Positions 55,712-63,512 of a stretch of DNA of 64,000 nucleotides are shown piece after piece; positions within the stretch are counted from its first letter, which is position 1; each line of letters opens with the position of its first letter. Under the pieces are notes generated by a model. It made no database searches. It was not told the DNA's origin and saw only the letters and a list, made by a program, of their open reading frames with translations. The position numbers and the translations under genes are program-made. Origin of the DNA: DASRWT01 sp963748485 (GTDB lineage: Bacteria; Methylomirabilota; Methylomirabilia; Rokubacteriales; CSP1-6); contig CAVVJF010000011.1 in the NCBI GenBank assembly GCA_963748485.1, positions 558,001 to 622,000 on the forward strand. The letters run 5' to 3'.

Positions 55712-56762
55712 CGGCGTGCGCTCCGCGCCCGCCCCGCGCCCGCAGCATGCTGACGGCGACGTCGATAGCCTCGATCATGCTCTCGGGATTGGCGATGCCT
55801 TTCCAGGCGCGGTCGAAGGCGGTCCCGTGATCCACCGACACGCGCAGGAACGGCAGACCCACGGTGACGTTGACGCCGGACAGACCCGTCCACACCCCGG
55901 AGGCCTGGTCGAAGGTGAAGCCGAGCGTCTTCACGGGTACGTGGCCCTGGTCGTGATACATCGCCACCACGATGTCGAACTCCCCGCCGCGCGCGCGCGA
56001 GAAGAGCGTGTCGGCGGGAAGCGGGCCGTGCACGTCCAGTCCGCCGCGGCGCGCGGCCTCGATGGCGGGGCCGATCTCGCGGCGCTCCTCGTCGCCGAAG
56101 AGCCCGTCCTCGCCGGCGTGCGGGTTCAGCCCGCACACCGCGATGCGCGGGCGCGCCACGCCCAGGAAGGTCATGGTCTCCTGGGCGAGGGCGATGACGC
56201 GGCCGACGCGATCGCGCGTGCAGAGGTCGGGCACGCGCCGGAGGGCCACGTGGGTCGTCACGTGGATAACCCGGAGCTCCTTGCCCATGAGGAGCATGGC
56301 GAAGTCCTTGGTGCCGGAGAGCTTGGCCAGGATCTCGGTGTGGCCCGTGTGCTGATGCCCGGCGGCGGCGAGCGCTTCCTTGTTGATGGGGGCGGTGACC
56401 ATGGCGTCGATCTCGCCGCCTCCGCAGAGCCCGACCGCGGTCTCGATGTAGGCGTAGGCGGCCCGTCCCGCCTCGGGGCTCACCGCCCCGCGCGGCAGGC
56501 TCGCCATGTCCACGTTGGCGAGATCGAGGCATTCGATGGCGTCCGGCGCGAAGCGGCAGTCCGCTACCGTGCGCACGCGATGCAGCCGGAGGGGACTCTG
56601 GAGGAGGTCGAGGGCCGCGGCCAGCGCGTCGCCTGAGCCGATCACGACGGCGTGGCAGGAGCCGGCCACCGCGGGCAGGGCGAGAGCCTTGACGGTGATC
56701 TCCGGGCCGACGCCCGCGGGGTCGCCCATGGTGATGCCGATGCGCGGGACGCGCGTCGTCAT
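55704..56762 (-). CDS. PdxA-family 4-phosphate dehydrogenase (PdxA2 type)
   Basis: A 352-residue PdxA-fold NAD enzyme: GITMGDPAGVGPEI, VTAPINKEAL, GHTEILAKL, CGLNPHAGEDGLFGDEE (metal/His) and AMYHDQGHVPVKTLGF. PdxA itself makes a pyridoxine precursor. The PdxA2 subfamily, encoded beside DUF1537 kinases, instead oxidises and decarboxylates D-threonate- or D-erythronate-4-phosphate to dihydroxyacetone phosphate. The direct ATGA overlap with such a kinase gene favours PdxA2. Confidence 0.9.
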   Translation of the reverse strand: MTTRVPRIGITMGDPAGVGPEITVKALALPAVAGSCHAVVIGSGDALAAALDLLQSPLRLHRVRTVADCRFAPDAIECLDLANVDMASLPRGAVSPEAGRAAYAYIETAVGLCGGGEIDAMVTAPINKEALAAAGHQHTGHTEILAKLSGTKDFAMLLMGKELRVIHVTTHVALRRVPDLCTRDRVGRVIALAQETMTFLGVARPRIAVCGLNPHAGEDGLFGDEERREIGPAIEAARRGGLDVHGPLPADTLFSRARGGEFDIVVAMYHDQGHVPVKTLGFTFDQASGVWTGLSGVNVTVGLPFLRVSVDHGTAFDRAWKGIANPESMIEAIDVAVSMLRARGGRGAHAGG

Positions 56763-57946
56763 GGCGCCGATCCTCCGAGCAGGGTGAGGAAGAGATCGGG
56801 GGGACCGAAGCCTCCCGCCTTGGTGAGGAAGGCCACCTGCCGTGCCCGCCGCGCCCCGCGGCCGACCGCGAGCGTGCCCAGCGCGAGCCCGCTGCCGGGC
56901 GCGCCCAGCAGATCCAGGCGCGAGGCCTCCAGCGCGCCGATGACGCCGAAGGCCGTCTCGCCTCCCGTGACGGCGAGGAGGTCGGGCGCGGCCGTCTCGA
57001 GGACCCGCGCGGCGGCGGCGGCCAGCGCGGCGGCGGCCGCGCGCGGCTCGAGCGCCGCCTCACGCGCGGAGGCAATGAAGGCGGGCGTGCCGCGGTGGAG
57101 GGCGCGTAGGACCGGGTCGAGATTGGGCGTCGTCTCGCCGTCCACCCACGCGCCGGGCGCGCCCGCCGCCTCGAGGGCGAGGAGCTGGGCGCGGCTCGCG
57201 GGATGGCGGCTCCCCACCACCCAGAGCCATGCCGCGCCGGCGGGCAGCGCCGCGCGCGGCGCCGGATAGTCGAGCGCGGTCGCGAAGGCGCGGCCCAGCC
57301 CCGCGGAGCCCGCCAGGAGCAGCGCCGAGCGCCGCGCCGCCGCGCGCGCCAGCACGTCGAGATCGGCGTCGGACTCGGCGTCGGCGGCCACGACGTCGCC
57401 CGCCGCCTCGGCGAGACGCTCGAGCACGGTCTCGGCGCCGGCACGCACCACCGGCAGCGGCAGGCGCGTCACCGGACGCGACAGCGCGGGTCCGAGCAGC
57501 GCGGCGACGTCGGACGTGAGGCCCGGATACCGATCGTCCCGACCGATGGCGGACTCGTGCGCGAGCACGCCGTCCACGCGCAGCAGGCCGTCGCGGACGA
57601 CGCGGCCCTGGGCGGGAAAGGCGGGACACACGAGCGCGCCGTCCCATCCGCCGGCCTCGAGCAGGGCGCCCAGCTCGGCCCCCACCGATCCGCGCATGGT
57701 CGAGTCGATCTTCTTGAACGCGCGCCCGCTCCCAAGCCGGGCTCCGAGCCGTCCCGCCGCCGCGCGGAGATGCCGCCCGGCCTCCGCGGCCGGGAGCGTC
57801 CGGCTCTCCGTGTCCACCGTCACGACGGGCGCATCGCGGTGCGGGAGGGCGGGCTCGGCGATCACCCCGACGGTGCCGCGCCCCGCGAAGAGACACCCCG
57901 TGTCACAGGCGCCGGTGAGGTCGTCGGCGAGAACGGTCACGATCAT
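56759..57946 (-). CDS. Four-carbon acid sugar kinase (DUF1537 family)
   Basis: A 395-residue acid-sugar kinase: the N-terminal ADDLTGACDTGCLFA motif with catalytic and substrate Asp, FKKIDSTMRGSVGAEL, VCPAFPAQGRVVRDG, and in the C-terminal nucleotide domain LAVTGGETAFGVIGAL and GSGLALG. The family was shown to phosphorylate D-threonate, D-erythronate or L-threonate at O4. The stereochemistry here cannot be told. First gene of the operon kinase, pdxA2, binding protein 3, HAD. Divergent from tlpA. Confidence 0.92.
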   Translation of the reverse strand: MIVTVLADDLTGACDTGCLFAGRGTVGVIAEPALPHRDAPVVTVDTESRTLPAAEAGRHLRAAAGRLGARLGSGRAFKKIDSTMRGSVGAELGALLEAGGWDGALVCPAFPAQGRVVRDGLLRVDGVLAHESAIGRDDRYPGLTSDVAALLGPALSRPVTRLPLPVVRAGAETVLERLAEAAGDVVAADAESDADLDVLARAAARRSALLLAGSAGLGRAFATALDYPAPRAALPAGAAWLWVVGSRHPASRAQLLALEAAGAPGAWVDGETTPNLDPVLRALHRGTPAFIASAREAALEPRAAAAALAAAAARVLETAAPDLLAVTGGETAFGVIGALEASRLDLLGAPGSGLALGTLAVGRGARRARQVAFLTKAGGFGPPDLFLTLLGGSAP

Positions 57947-58014
57947 GTCGAGTGCACCCTATCACAGACGTCAGACCCGGCACGCGGGCCGCCGGGCGCG
58001 AGCGGCGCGCCGTG

Positions 58015-58020
58015 TATACT
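58015..58020 (+). promoter_or_regulatory. -10 box TATACT before tlpA-like gene
   Basis: TATACT, 6-nt spacer GCCGCT, GTG 58027, with no ribosome site. No convincing -35. Confidence 0.5.
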
Positions 58021-58026
58021 GCCGCT

Positions 58027-58557
58027 GTGTCGCGCGTCCTTCGCGCCGTCGTCCTCGCTGTCGGTGTGCTCGGGGCGACGTCCGCGTCCGCGCAGGACGG
58101 CGCCAAGGAGCTCGAGCTCGCGCGCCCCGCGCGCCCGCAGGCAGCCCAACCGTTCGAGCTCGCGACGCCGGAGGGCGGGCGGCTATCGCTGGCCGACTTT
58201 CGCGGGCGGGTGGTTCTCTTGAATTTCTGGGCGACGTGGTGCGGACCCTGCAAGGACGAGATGCCCTCCATGGAGCGGCTGTATCAGAAGCACCGCGCCC
58301 AGGGCCTGGTCGTGCTCGCGCTGTCGAACGATTCCGAGGGCTCGACGGCGCGCGTGGCGCGCTTCATCAAGGATGCGGGCTTCACGTTCCCCGTTGGGCT
58401 CGATCCGCGTCTCAAGGTCGCGAGCCTGTATGGCGTACGGGTGCTCCCGTCGAGCCTCGTCATCGACCGCCAGGGCAAGATCACCCACGTCGCGCTCGGC
58501 CCCCGCGAGTGGGATCAGCCCGCCGCCGTAAAACTCTTCGAGGCCATGCTGAGATGA
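58027..58557 (+). CDS. TlpA/ResA-like periplasmic thioredoxin
   Basis: A 176-residue thiol-disulfide oxidoreductase with a signal peptide (RVLRAVVLAVGVLGATSASA) and an AhpC/TSA-Redoxin-type thioredoxin domain: LADFRGRVVLLNFWATWCGPCKDEMPSM (active site WCGPC) and the cis-Pro loop VRVLPSSLVID. Probably reduces periplasmic disulfides, for example apocytochrome c. The start is GTG 58027, set by the signal peptide and the promoter 6 nt before it. The CcdA gene follows 10 nt downstream and supplies electrons. Confidence 0.9.
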   Translation: MSRVLRAVVLAVGVLGATSASAQDGAKELELARPARPQAAQPFELATPEGGRLSLADFRGRVVLLNFWATWCGPCKDEMPSMERLYQKHRAQGLVVLALSNDSEGSTARVARFIKDAGFTFPVGLDPRLKVASLYGVRVLPSSLVIDRQGKITHVALGPREWDQPAAVKLFEAMLR

Positions 58558-58567
58558 AGAGACGTAA

Positions 58568-59305
58568 ATGACTGAGACTATTGGAGTATTCGTTGCATTC
58601 TCGGCCGGACTCTTTTCCTTCCTCTCCCCCTGCGTGCTCCCGCTCTTTCCCTCCTACCTCTCCTTCATCACCGGGATGTCCGTGGACCGGCTGTCCGGCG
58701 AGGTGACGGCAGCCACGCGCGGGCACGTGCTGCTCCACTCGCTGGCCTTCATCGTGGGCTTCTCGTGCGTGTTCGTGGCCCTCGGCGTCTCGGTGAGCGC
58801 GGCCAGCCAGTTCCTGCTCGACTATCGCGACTGGATCCGCATCGCCGGCGGCGTGCTCATCATCGTGTTCGGGCTCTATATCGCCGGCATCCTGCGCGTA
58901 GGCCTGTTCGGGCGCACCGCCCAGATGCAGATCCGGACCAAGCCCGCGGGCTTCATCGGCTCGTTCGCGGTGGGGCTGACCTTCGCGATCGGATGGACGC
59001 CGTGCGTGGGCCCTATCCTCGGCTCCATCCTCACCCTCGCCAGCAATGACAAGACCGTGGCGCAGGGGACGGGGCTGCTGCTGGCCTACTCTGCCGGGCT
59101 CGGCATCCCGTTCCTGCTCTTCTCGCTGGCGCTGGGCTCGTTCCTCCGCTTCTTCAAGGCGTACCGGCCCCTCATTCACACCATCGAACGGGTGGCCGGG
59201 TTGCTCCTCGTCGGGGTGGGCGTGCTCGTCGTCACGAACTACTACATCGCGCTCAATGCCTGGGCGGTGTCCCTCACGCCCGAATGGCTGCTGAAGCGGC
59301 TCTGA
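58568..59305 (+). CDS. ccdA: CcdA-type cytochrome c biogenesis membrane protein
   Basis: A 245-residue protein with six membrane helices that carries reducing equivalents from cytoplasmic thioredoxin across the membrane. The two redox Cys are in FLSPCVLPLFPSYLSFI (helix 1) and IGWTPCVGPILGSIL (helix 4). It pairs with the preceding TlpA-like thioredoxin, and could also feed the secreted DsbA-type selenoprotein encoded at 3501-4085 (inference). Homoserine kinase follows after 1 nt. Confidence 0.93.
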   Translation: MTETIGVFVAFSAGLFSFLSPCVLPLFPSYLSFITGMSVDRLSGEVTAATRGHVLLHSLAFIVGFSCVFVALGVSVSAASQFLLDYRDWIRIAGGVLIIVFGLYIAGILRVGLFGRTAQMQIRTKPAGFIGSFAVGLTFAIGWTPCVGPILGSILTLASNDKTVAQGTGLLLAYSAGLGIPFLLFSLALGSFLRFFKAYRPLIHTIERVAGLLLVGVGVLVVTNYYIALNAWAVSLTPEWLLKRL

Positions 59306-59306
59306 C

Positions 59307-60209
59307 ATGCGGGTGCTCGTCCGCGTGCCCGCGACCTCGGCCAATATCGGCCCCGGCTTCGACGTGCTCGGGCTGGCCCTCACGCTCTACAACGAGGTAA
59401 GCGCCGAGGAGCGGGACGGCGTGTCCGTGACGGTCGAGGGCGAGGGGGCGGGCGCGCTGCCCGCCGGCGCCGACAATATCGTCGCCCGCGGCGTGCGCGC
59501 GGCGTTCGAGGCGGCGGGACGCCCGTTCCGGGGGGTGGCGCTGTCCTGCGCGAACCGGATTCCCCCGAGCCGCGGGCTGGGCTCCAGCGCGGCGGCCTGG
59601 GTGGCGGGGCTGGTGGCGGGCAATGCGCTGGCCGGCGACGCCCTTCCGCGCGAGGCGCTCCTCGACGCCGCGGCGCGGGCGGAGGGGCACCCCGATAACG
59701 TGGCCGCCGCCCTCCTGGGCGGTCTCACCGTGTCGTGCGCAACTGGCGATCACATCACGGCGATCTCGCTGCCCGTGCCGGCGTCGGTGGGGTGGGTGGT
59801 CCTCATCCCGGAGGCCCACGGCTCCACGCGCGAGGCGCGCGCGGTGCTGCCCGCCGAGATCTCGCGCGCCGACGCCGTGTTCAATCTCCAGCGCGTGAGC
59901 CTGCTCCTCGCCGCCCTGAGCGCGGGGCGCCCCGACCTGCTCGCGACGGCACTGGACGATCGCCTGCATCAGCCCGCGCGGTGGAAGCTGTTTCCCTGGC
60001 TCCCCGCCGCGGTGGCCGCCGCGCGCGCCGCCGGCGCGCTCGGCTGCGTGCTCTCCGGCGCCGGACCCTCGCTGCTCGCCGCGGTGACGGGTGGGGGCGA
60101 GAGGGTAGCGCGCGCGATGGAGGCGGCGCTGCGCGCGGAGGGAGGCGCCGGACGCGCGGCGGCACTGGCCGTGGACGCCAAGGGCGCGACGTGCCAGCGC
60201 GTTGCTTGA
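59307..60209 (+). CDS. thrB: Homoserine kinase
   Basis: A 300-residue GHMP kinase of threonine synthesis: RVPATSANIGPGFDVLGLAL (substrate motif), the ATP loop NRIPPSRGLGSSAAAWVAGL and the C-terminal GCVLSGAGPSLLAAV. It phosphorylates homoserine with ATP. The length is normal. The ATG is 1 nt after the ccdA stop, so it is co-transcribed with a functionally unrelated redox pair. The threonine synthase gene is not nearby. Confidence 0.94.
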   Translation: MRVLVRVPATSANIGPGFDVLGLALTLYNEVSAEERDGVSVTVEGEGAGALPAGADNIVARGVRAAFEAAGRPFRGVALSCANRIPPSRGLGSSAAAWVAGLVAGNALAGDALPREALLDAAARAEGHPDNVAAALLGGLTVSCATGDHITAISLPVPASVGWVVLIPEAHGSTREARAVLPAEISRADAVFNLQRVSLLLAALSAGRPDLLATALDDRLHQPARWKLFPWLPAAVAAARAAGALGCVLSGAGPSLLAAVTGGGERVARAMEAALRAEGGAGRAAALAVDAKGATCQRVA

Positions 60210-60267
60210 CTCCCTCTCGGGGGCGGCAGTACCATGACGTCAGAAGGCGCTTGCGAGGGACGATGAC

Positions 60268-60819
60268 GTGATCAAGAGCGATCGGTGGATCAAGCAGATG
60301 GCCCTCGAGAAGGGCATGATCAAGCCGTTCGAGGACCGTCAGGTCCGCAAGGGCATGATCTCCTACGGTGTCTCCTCGTACGGCTACGACCTTCGCATCT
60401 CCGACGAGTTCAAGATCTTCACGAACATCAACAACACCATCGTCGATCCCAAGGGATTCGACCCCCGCTCGTTTGTGGACTATCAGGGGGACGTCTGCAT
60501 CATTCCCCCGAACTCGTTCGCGCTGGGCCGCTCGGTGGAGTACTTCAAGATCCCGCGTAATGTCCTGACGATTTGCGTGGGTAAGTCCACCTACGCCCGC
60601 TGCGGCATCATTACCAACGTCACCCCGTTCGAGCCCGAGTGGGAGGGCTACGTCACGCTGGAGATCAGCAACACCACGCCGCTCCCCGCGAAGATCTACG
60701 CCAACGAGGGCATCGCGCAGGTGCTGTTTTTCGAGTCGGACGAGGCCTGCCTGACGTCGTACGCGGACCGGCAGGGGAAGTACCAGGGCCAGCAGGGGAT
60801 CGTGCTCCCCACCGTCTAG
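60268..60819 (+). CDS. dcd: dCTP deaminase
   Basis: A 183-residue trimeric nucleotide deaminase making dUTP from dCTP: IKSDRWIKQMALEKGMIKPFE, YGVSSYGYDLRISDEF, VGKSTYARCGIITNVTPFEPEWEG (with the catalytic Glu region) and LEISNTTPLPAKIYANEGIAQVLFFE. Could be the bifunctional dUTP-forming/hydrolysing form; not separable by eye. The start is GTG 60268 by family alignment. It precedes the Pup-like gene by 44 nt. Confidence 0.93.
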   Translation: MIKSDRWIKQMALEKGMIKPFEDRQVRKGMISYGVSSYGYDLRISDEFKIFTNINNTIVDPKGFDPRSFVDYQGDVCIIPPNSFALGRSVEYFKIPRNVLTICVGKSTYARCGIITNVTPFEPEWEGYVTLEISNTTPLPAKIYANEGIAQVLFFESDEACLTSYADRQGKYQGQQGIVLPTV

Positions 60820-60863
60820 CCCTCGGGACCGGCCTCCCCACCGAGGCCAGGAGGAAGCGTTCC

Positions 60864-61064
60864 ATGGCAGAGCAGAAGAAGAAGGAGACGAGGCCGCAGA
60901 AGCCACCGGAGGGCGACGAGTCCGGAGCGGGCAGTGGCGAGCTCGCCAAGAAGGGCAAGAAGCTGAAGGAAGACCTCGACAACCTGCTCGACGAGATCGA
61001 CGACATCCTCGAGGAGAACGCCGAGGAGTTCGTGAAGAGCTACGTGCAGCGGGGAGGCGAGTAG
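60864..61064 (+). CDS. pup: Pup-like prokaryotic ubiquitin-like protein ending GGE
   Basis: A 66-residue, very hydrophilic protein. The C-terminal half (KKLKEDLDNLLDEIDDILEE, then NAEEFVKSYVQRGGE) matches Pup closely, including the helical NLLDEIDDILEENAEEFV segment that binds the Mpa/ARC coiled coil and the terminal GGE. Pup is ligated by PafA through its last Glu to target Lys for proteasomal breakdown. Ending in Glu rather than Gln, it would not need deamidation by Dop. The first ~30 residues are disordered and Lys/Glu-rich. No pafA, dop, ARC or proteasome gene is adjacent. AGGAGG lies about 10 nt upstream. UBact-type relatives are the alternative name. Confidence 0.9.
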   Translation: MAEQKKKETRPQKPPEGDESGAGSGELAKKGKKLKEDLDNLLDEIDDILEENAEEFVKSYVQRGGE

Positions 61065-61285
61065 TGCCGATCTACGAGTACACCTGTCTCGCGTGCGAGC
61101 GCGAGTTCGAGAAGCTGGTGCAGGGGGCGGCGGTGGTAGCCTGTCCGGCCTGCGGGACCGAGCGCGTGATGCGCCGGCTCTCGCTGTTCCGCGCCCGCAC
61201 CGCGGTGTCGGCCGGCTCCGCCTCGGGCGCGAGTGCCGCGCCCACGGGCGGCGGCTGCTGCGGCGGCGGCTGCGGGTGCCACTAA
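61064..61285 (+). CDS. FmdB-type zinc ribbon protein
   Basis: A 73-residue protein with the FmdB/CxxC_CXXC_SSSS ribbon: PIYEYTCLACEREFEKLVQ and VACPACGTERVMRRLS give two CxxC pairs binding Zn. A low-complexity linker leads to a Gly/Cys tail ending GGGCCGGGCGCH. The start is GTG 61064, sharing one base with the Pup stop, so both are translated together. Function unknown; often called a regulatory protein. The stop lies in the first copy of a 41-bp duplication. Confidence 0.85.
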   Translation: MPIYEYTCLACEREFEKLVQGAAVVACPACGTERVMRRLSLFRARTAVSAGSASGASAAPTGGGCCGGGCGCH

Positions 61286-61328
61286 CCGGCGGCGGCTGCT
61301 GCGGCGGCGGCTGCGGGTGCCACTAACC
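61247..61328 (+). repeat. 41-bp direct tandem duplication
   Basis: Two identical 41-bp units (61247-61287 and 61288-61328) covering the Gly/Cys tail codons, the TAA and ACC, plus 8 bp of a third copy. The second copy is untranslated because the stop lies in the first. Confidence 0.9.
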
Positions 61329-61355
61329 GGCGGCGGCCGGACCCTCTAGCTTACC

Positions 61356-61385
61356 GGGGCCCCCGCGGGCCCCTTTTTCTTTTTT
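61356..61385 (+). terminator. Intrinsic terminator
   Basis: GGGGCCC (61356-61362), loop CCGC, GGGCCCC (61367-61373), then a T-rich run (61374-61385). A textbook Rho-independent terminator ending the dcd-pup-fmdB transcript, 10 bp before the E1alpha ATG. Its T-run overlaps the region just before the E1alpha ribosome site. Confidence 0.92.
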
Positions 61386-61395
61386 GGGGAGGCGC

Positions 61396-62531
61396 ATGCC
61401 GAGAACGGTTCTGGAGCCGCGGTGCCAGGTCGAGCACCTGTCCATCCTTGACGCCGACGGCAACCTCGACGTCGCCCTCGAGCCCCCGCTCGCCCCCGAC
61501 GATCTGCGGCGGTTGTATCGAGCCATGCTGCTCGGCAGGCGCCTGGACGAACGTATGGTCCGCCTCCAGCGCCAGGGACGTATTGGTACCTTCGCGCCCA
61601 TCAAGGGGCAGGAGGCGGCCCAGATCGGCAGCGCCTTCACGCTCCGGCCGACGGACTGGATGGTGCCGTCGTTCCGGGAGACCGCCGCCATGATCTGGCG
61701 CGGGTGGTCCATCGAGAAGATGCTGCTCTTCTTCTCCGGCCGCCTCGAGGGGGACAGCCGGAACCCGAACAGCGCGATCTGCCCGTCGCCATTCCGGTCG
61801 GGACGCAGATGCCGCACGCGGTGGGCCTAGCCTACGCCGCGCAGTACCGCGGCGACGACGTCGTCGTCATGGCGTACTGCGGCGACGGCGCCACCTCCGA
61901 GGGAGACTTCCACGAGGCGATGAACTTCGCGGGCGTCTGGTCGGTGCCGCTGGTCTTCGTGGTGCAGAACAACCAGTGGGCGATCTCGGTGCCGATCAAG
62001 AAGCAGACCCACTCCGCCACCATCGCCCAGAAGGCGGTGGCGTACGGCATGCCCGGGATCCAGGTGGACGGGAACGACGTCCTCGCGGTCTACGCGGCGA
62101 GCCGCGAGGCGGTCGAGCGCGCGCGGGCGGGCGACGGTCCCACCTTGATCGAGGCCGTCACCTACCGCCTGAGTGTACACACCACCGCCGACGACCCGAC
62201 CAAGTACCGGTCCGAAGAGGAGGTGAAGGCGTGGGAGCGAAAGGACCCGCTCACCCGGTTCACCGCCTACCTCGAGAAGCGCAACATCGCGGTGGCGGGC
62301 GTGGAGGCGGACGTCGACGCGGAGATCGCCGCCGCCGTCGCGCGGTTCGAGGCGGTGGCGCCGCCCGATCCAGTCGCCATGTTCGATCACGCGTACGGCG
62401 AGCCGCCCGCCGCGCTCGAGGCCCAGCGCGCGGAGGTGGCGGAGCGGACGCGGGATCACGCCCCGCCGACCCCGCCGGGCGACGACGCGCCACTGCCCAT
62501 GCGCGGCCAGCGGACGACCCGACGGCCATGA
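61396..62531 (+). CDS. pdhA: 2-oxoacid (pyruvate-type) dehydrogenase E1 alpha, frameshifted
   Basis: The thiamine-diphosphate E1 alpha subunit, about 378 residues if the frame is repaired. The first frame reads from ATG 61396 (GGGGAGG upstream) through FAPIKGQEAAQIGSAFTL and SIEKMLLFFSGRLEG. It then must shift at a run of five G (61749-61753); one more G would restore GQPEPEQRDLPVAIPVGTQMPHAVG. The second frame carries the TPP motif YCGDGATSEGDFHEAMNFAGVW and VQNNQWAISVP, ending at 62531 with an ATGA overlap to E1 beta. A one-base assembly error in the homopolymer is likelier than a pseudogene, because all downstream family motifs are intact. Confidence 0.88.
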
Positions 62532-63508
62532 GCAAGCTCACCATGGTGAAGGCGCTCAACCTGGCCCTCCAGCAGGAGATGGAGCGCGACGCCGACGTGC
62601 TGGTACTCGGCGAGGACGTCGGGGTGGACGGGGGCGTCTTCCGCGTCACCGACGACCTCCAGCGGCAGTTCGGCTCGCGCCGGGTGATCGACAGCCCGCT
62701 CGCGGAAGCCGCCATCGTGGGCAGCGCGGTGGGCATGTGCCTCTACGGACTCAAGCCCATCTGCGAGATCCAGTTCTCGGGCTTCGCTTTCCAGTGCTTT
62801 CACCAGATCGAAAACCACGCCGCGCGCTACCGCCAGCGCTCCCAGGGGCGCTTCCATTGCCAGATGGTGGTGCGCATGCCGTACGGAGGCGGGGTGCGCG
62901 CGCTCGAGCACCACTCGGAGAGCGAGGAGCAGTTTTACGCTCACATCCCCGGGCTCAAGATGGTGATCCCCTCGGGTCCGCGTACCGCGCGGGCCCTCCT
63001 CGCCGCCGCCATCCGCGACCCCGACCCCGTCATCTTCTTCGAGGCCAAGGCCCTCTACCACGCCGCGAAGGAGGAGGTGCCCGACGAGCCCGAGACCCTG
63101 CCGCTGGGTCGCGCGCGCCTCGATCGCGAGGGGAGCGACCTCACCATCGTCGCCTACGGCGCCATGCTGCGCGTGGCGCGCGAGGCGGCGGAGACGCTGG
63201 CCGCCGAGGACGGGGTCGAGACGGAGATCATCGATCTCCTGACGGTGTCCCCGCTGGATCGCGAGACCCTTGCCGCCTCGGTAGGGAAGACGGGCCGGGC
63301 TCTCGTGGTGCACGAGGCCACGCGCAGCTTCGGGCCGGGCGCCGAGATCGCCGCGTCCATCATGGAGGGCGCGTTCCTCTCCCTGGAAGCGCCGGTGCAG
63401 CGCGTGGCCGCCTATGACGTGCCGTTTCCCGGCTTCGCGCGCGAGAAGGCCAGCGTGCCGGACGCGGCGCGCGTGGTGGCCGCCGCGCGCGCGACCCTCG
63501 CCTACTAG
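62528..63508 (+). CDS. pdhB: 2-oxoacid dehydrogenase E1 beta
   Basis: A 326-residue transketolase-like beta subunit: VLGEDVGVDGGVFRVTDDLQ, FGSRRVIDSPLAEAAIVGSAVGM, EIQFSGFAFQCFHQIENHAARYR, RMPYGGGVRALEHHSESEE and the C-terminal ALVVHEATRSFGPGAEIAA. With E1 alpha it decarboxylates pyruvate or a branched-chain 2-oxo acid. Coupled to E1 alpha (ATGA overlap) and 4 nt before E2. Confidence 0.95.
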   Translation: MSKLTMVKALNLALQQEMERDADVLVLGEDVGVDGGVFRVTDDLQRQFGSRRVIDSPLAEAAIVGSAVGMCLYGLKPICEIQFSGFAFQCFHQIENHAARYRQRSQGRFHCQMVVRMPYGGGVRALEHHSESEEQFYAHIPGLKMVIPSGPRTARALLAAAIRDPDPVIFFEAKALYHAAKEEVPDEPETLPLGRARLDREGSDLTIVAYGAMLRVAREAAETLAAEDGVETEIIDLLTVSPLDRETLAASVGKTGRALVVHEATRSFGPGAEIAASIMEGAFLSLEAPVQRVAAYDVPFPGFAREKASVPDAARVVAAARATLAY

Positions 63509-63512
63509 GTCG

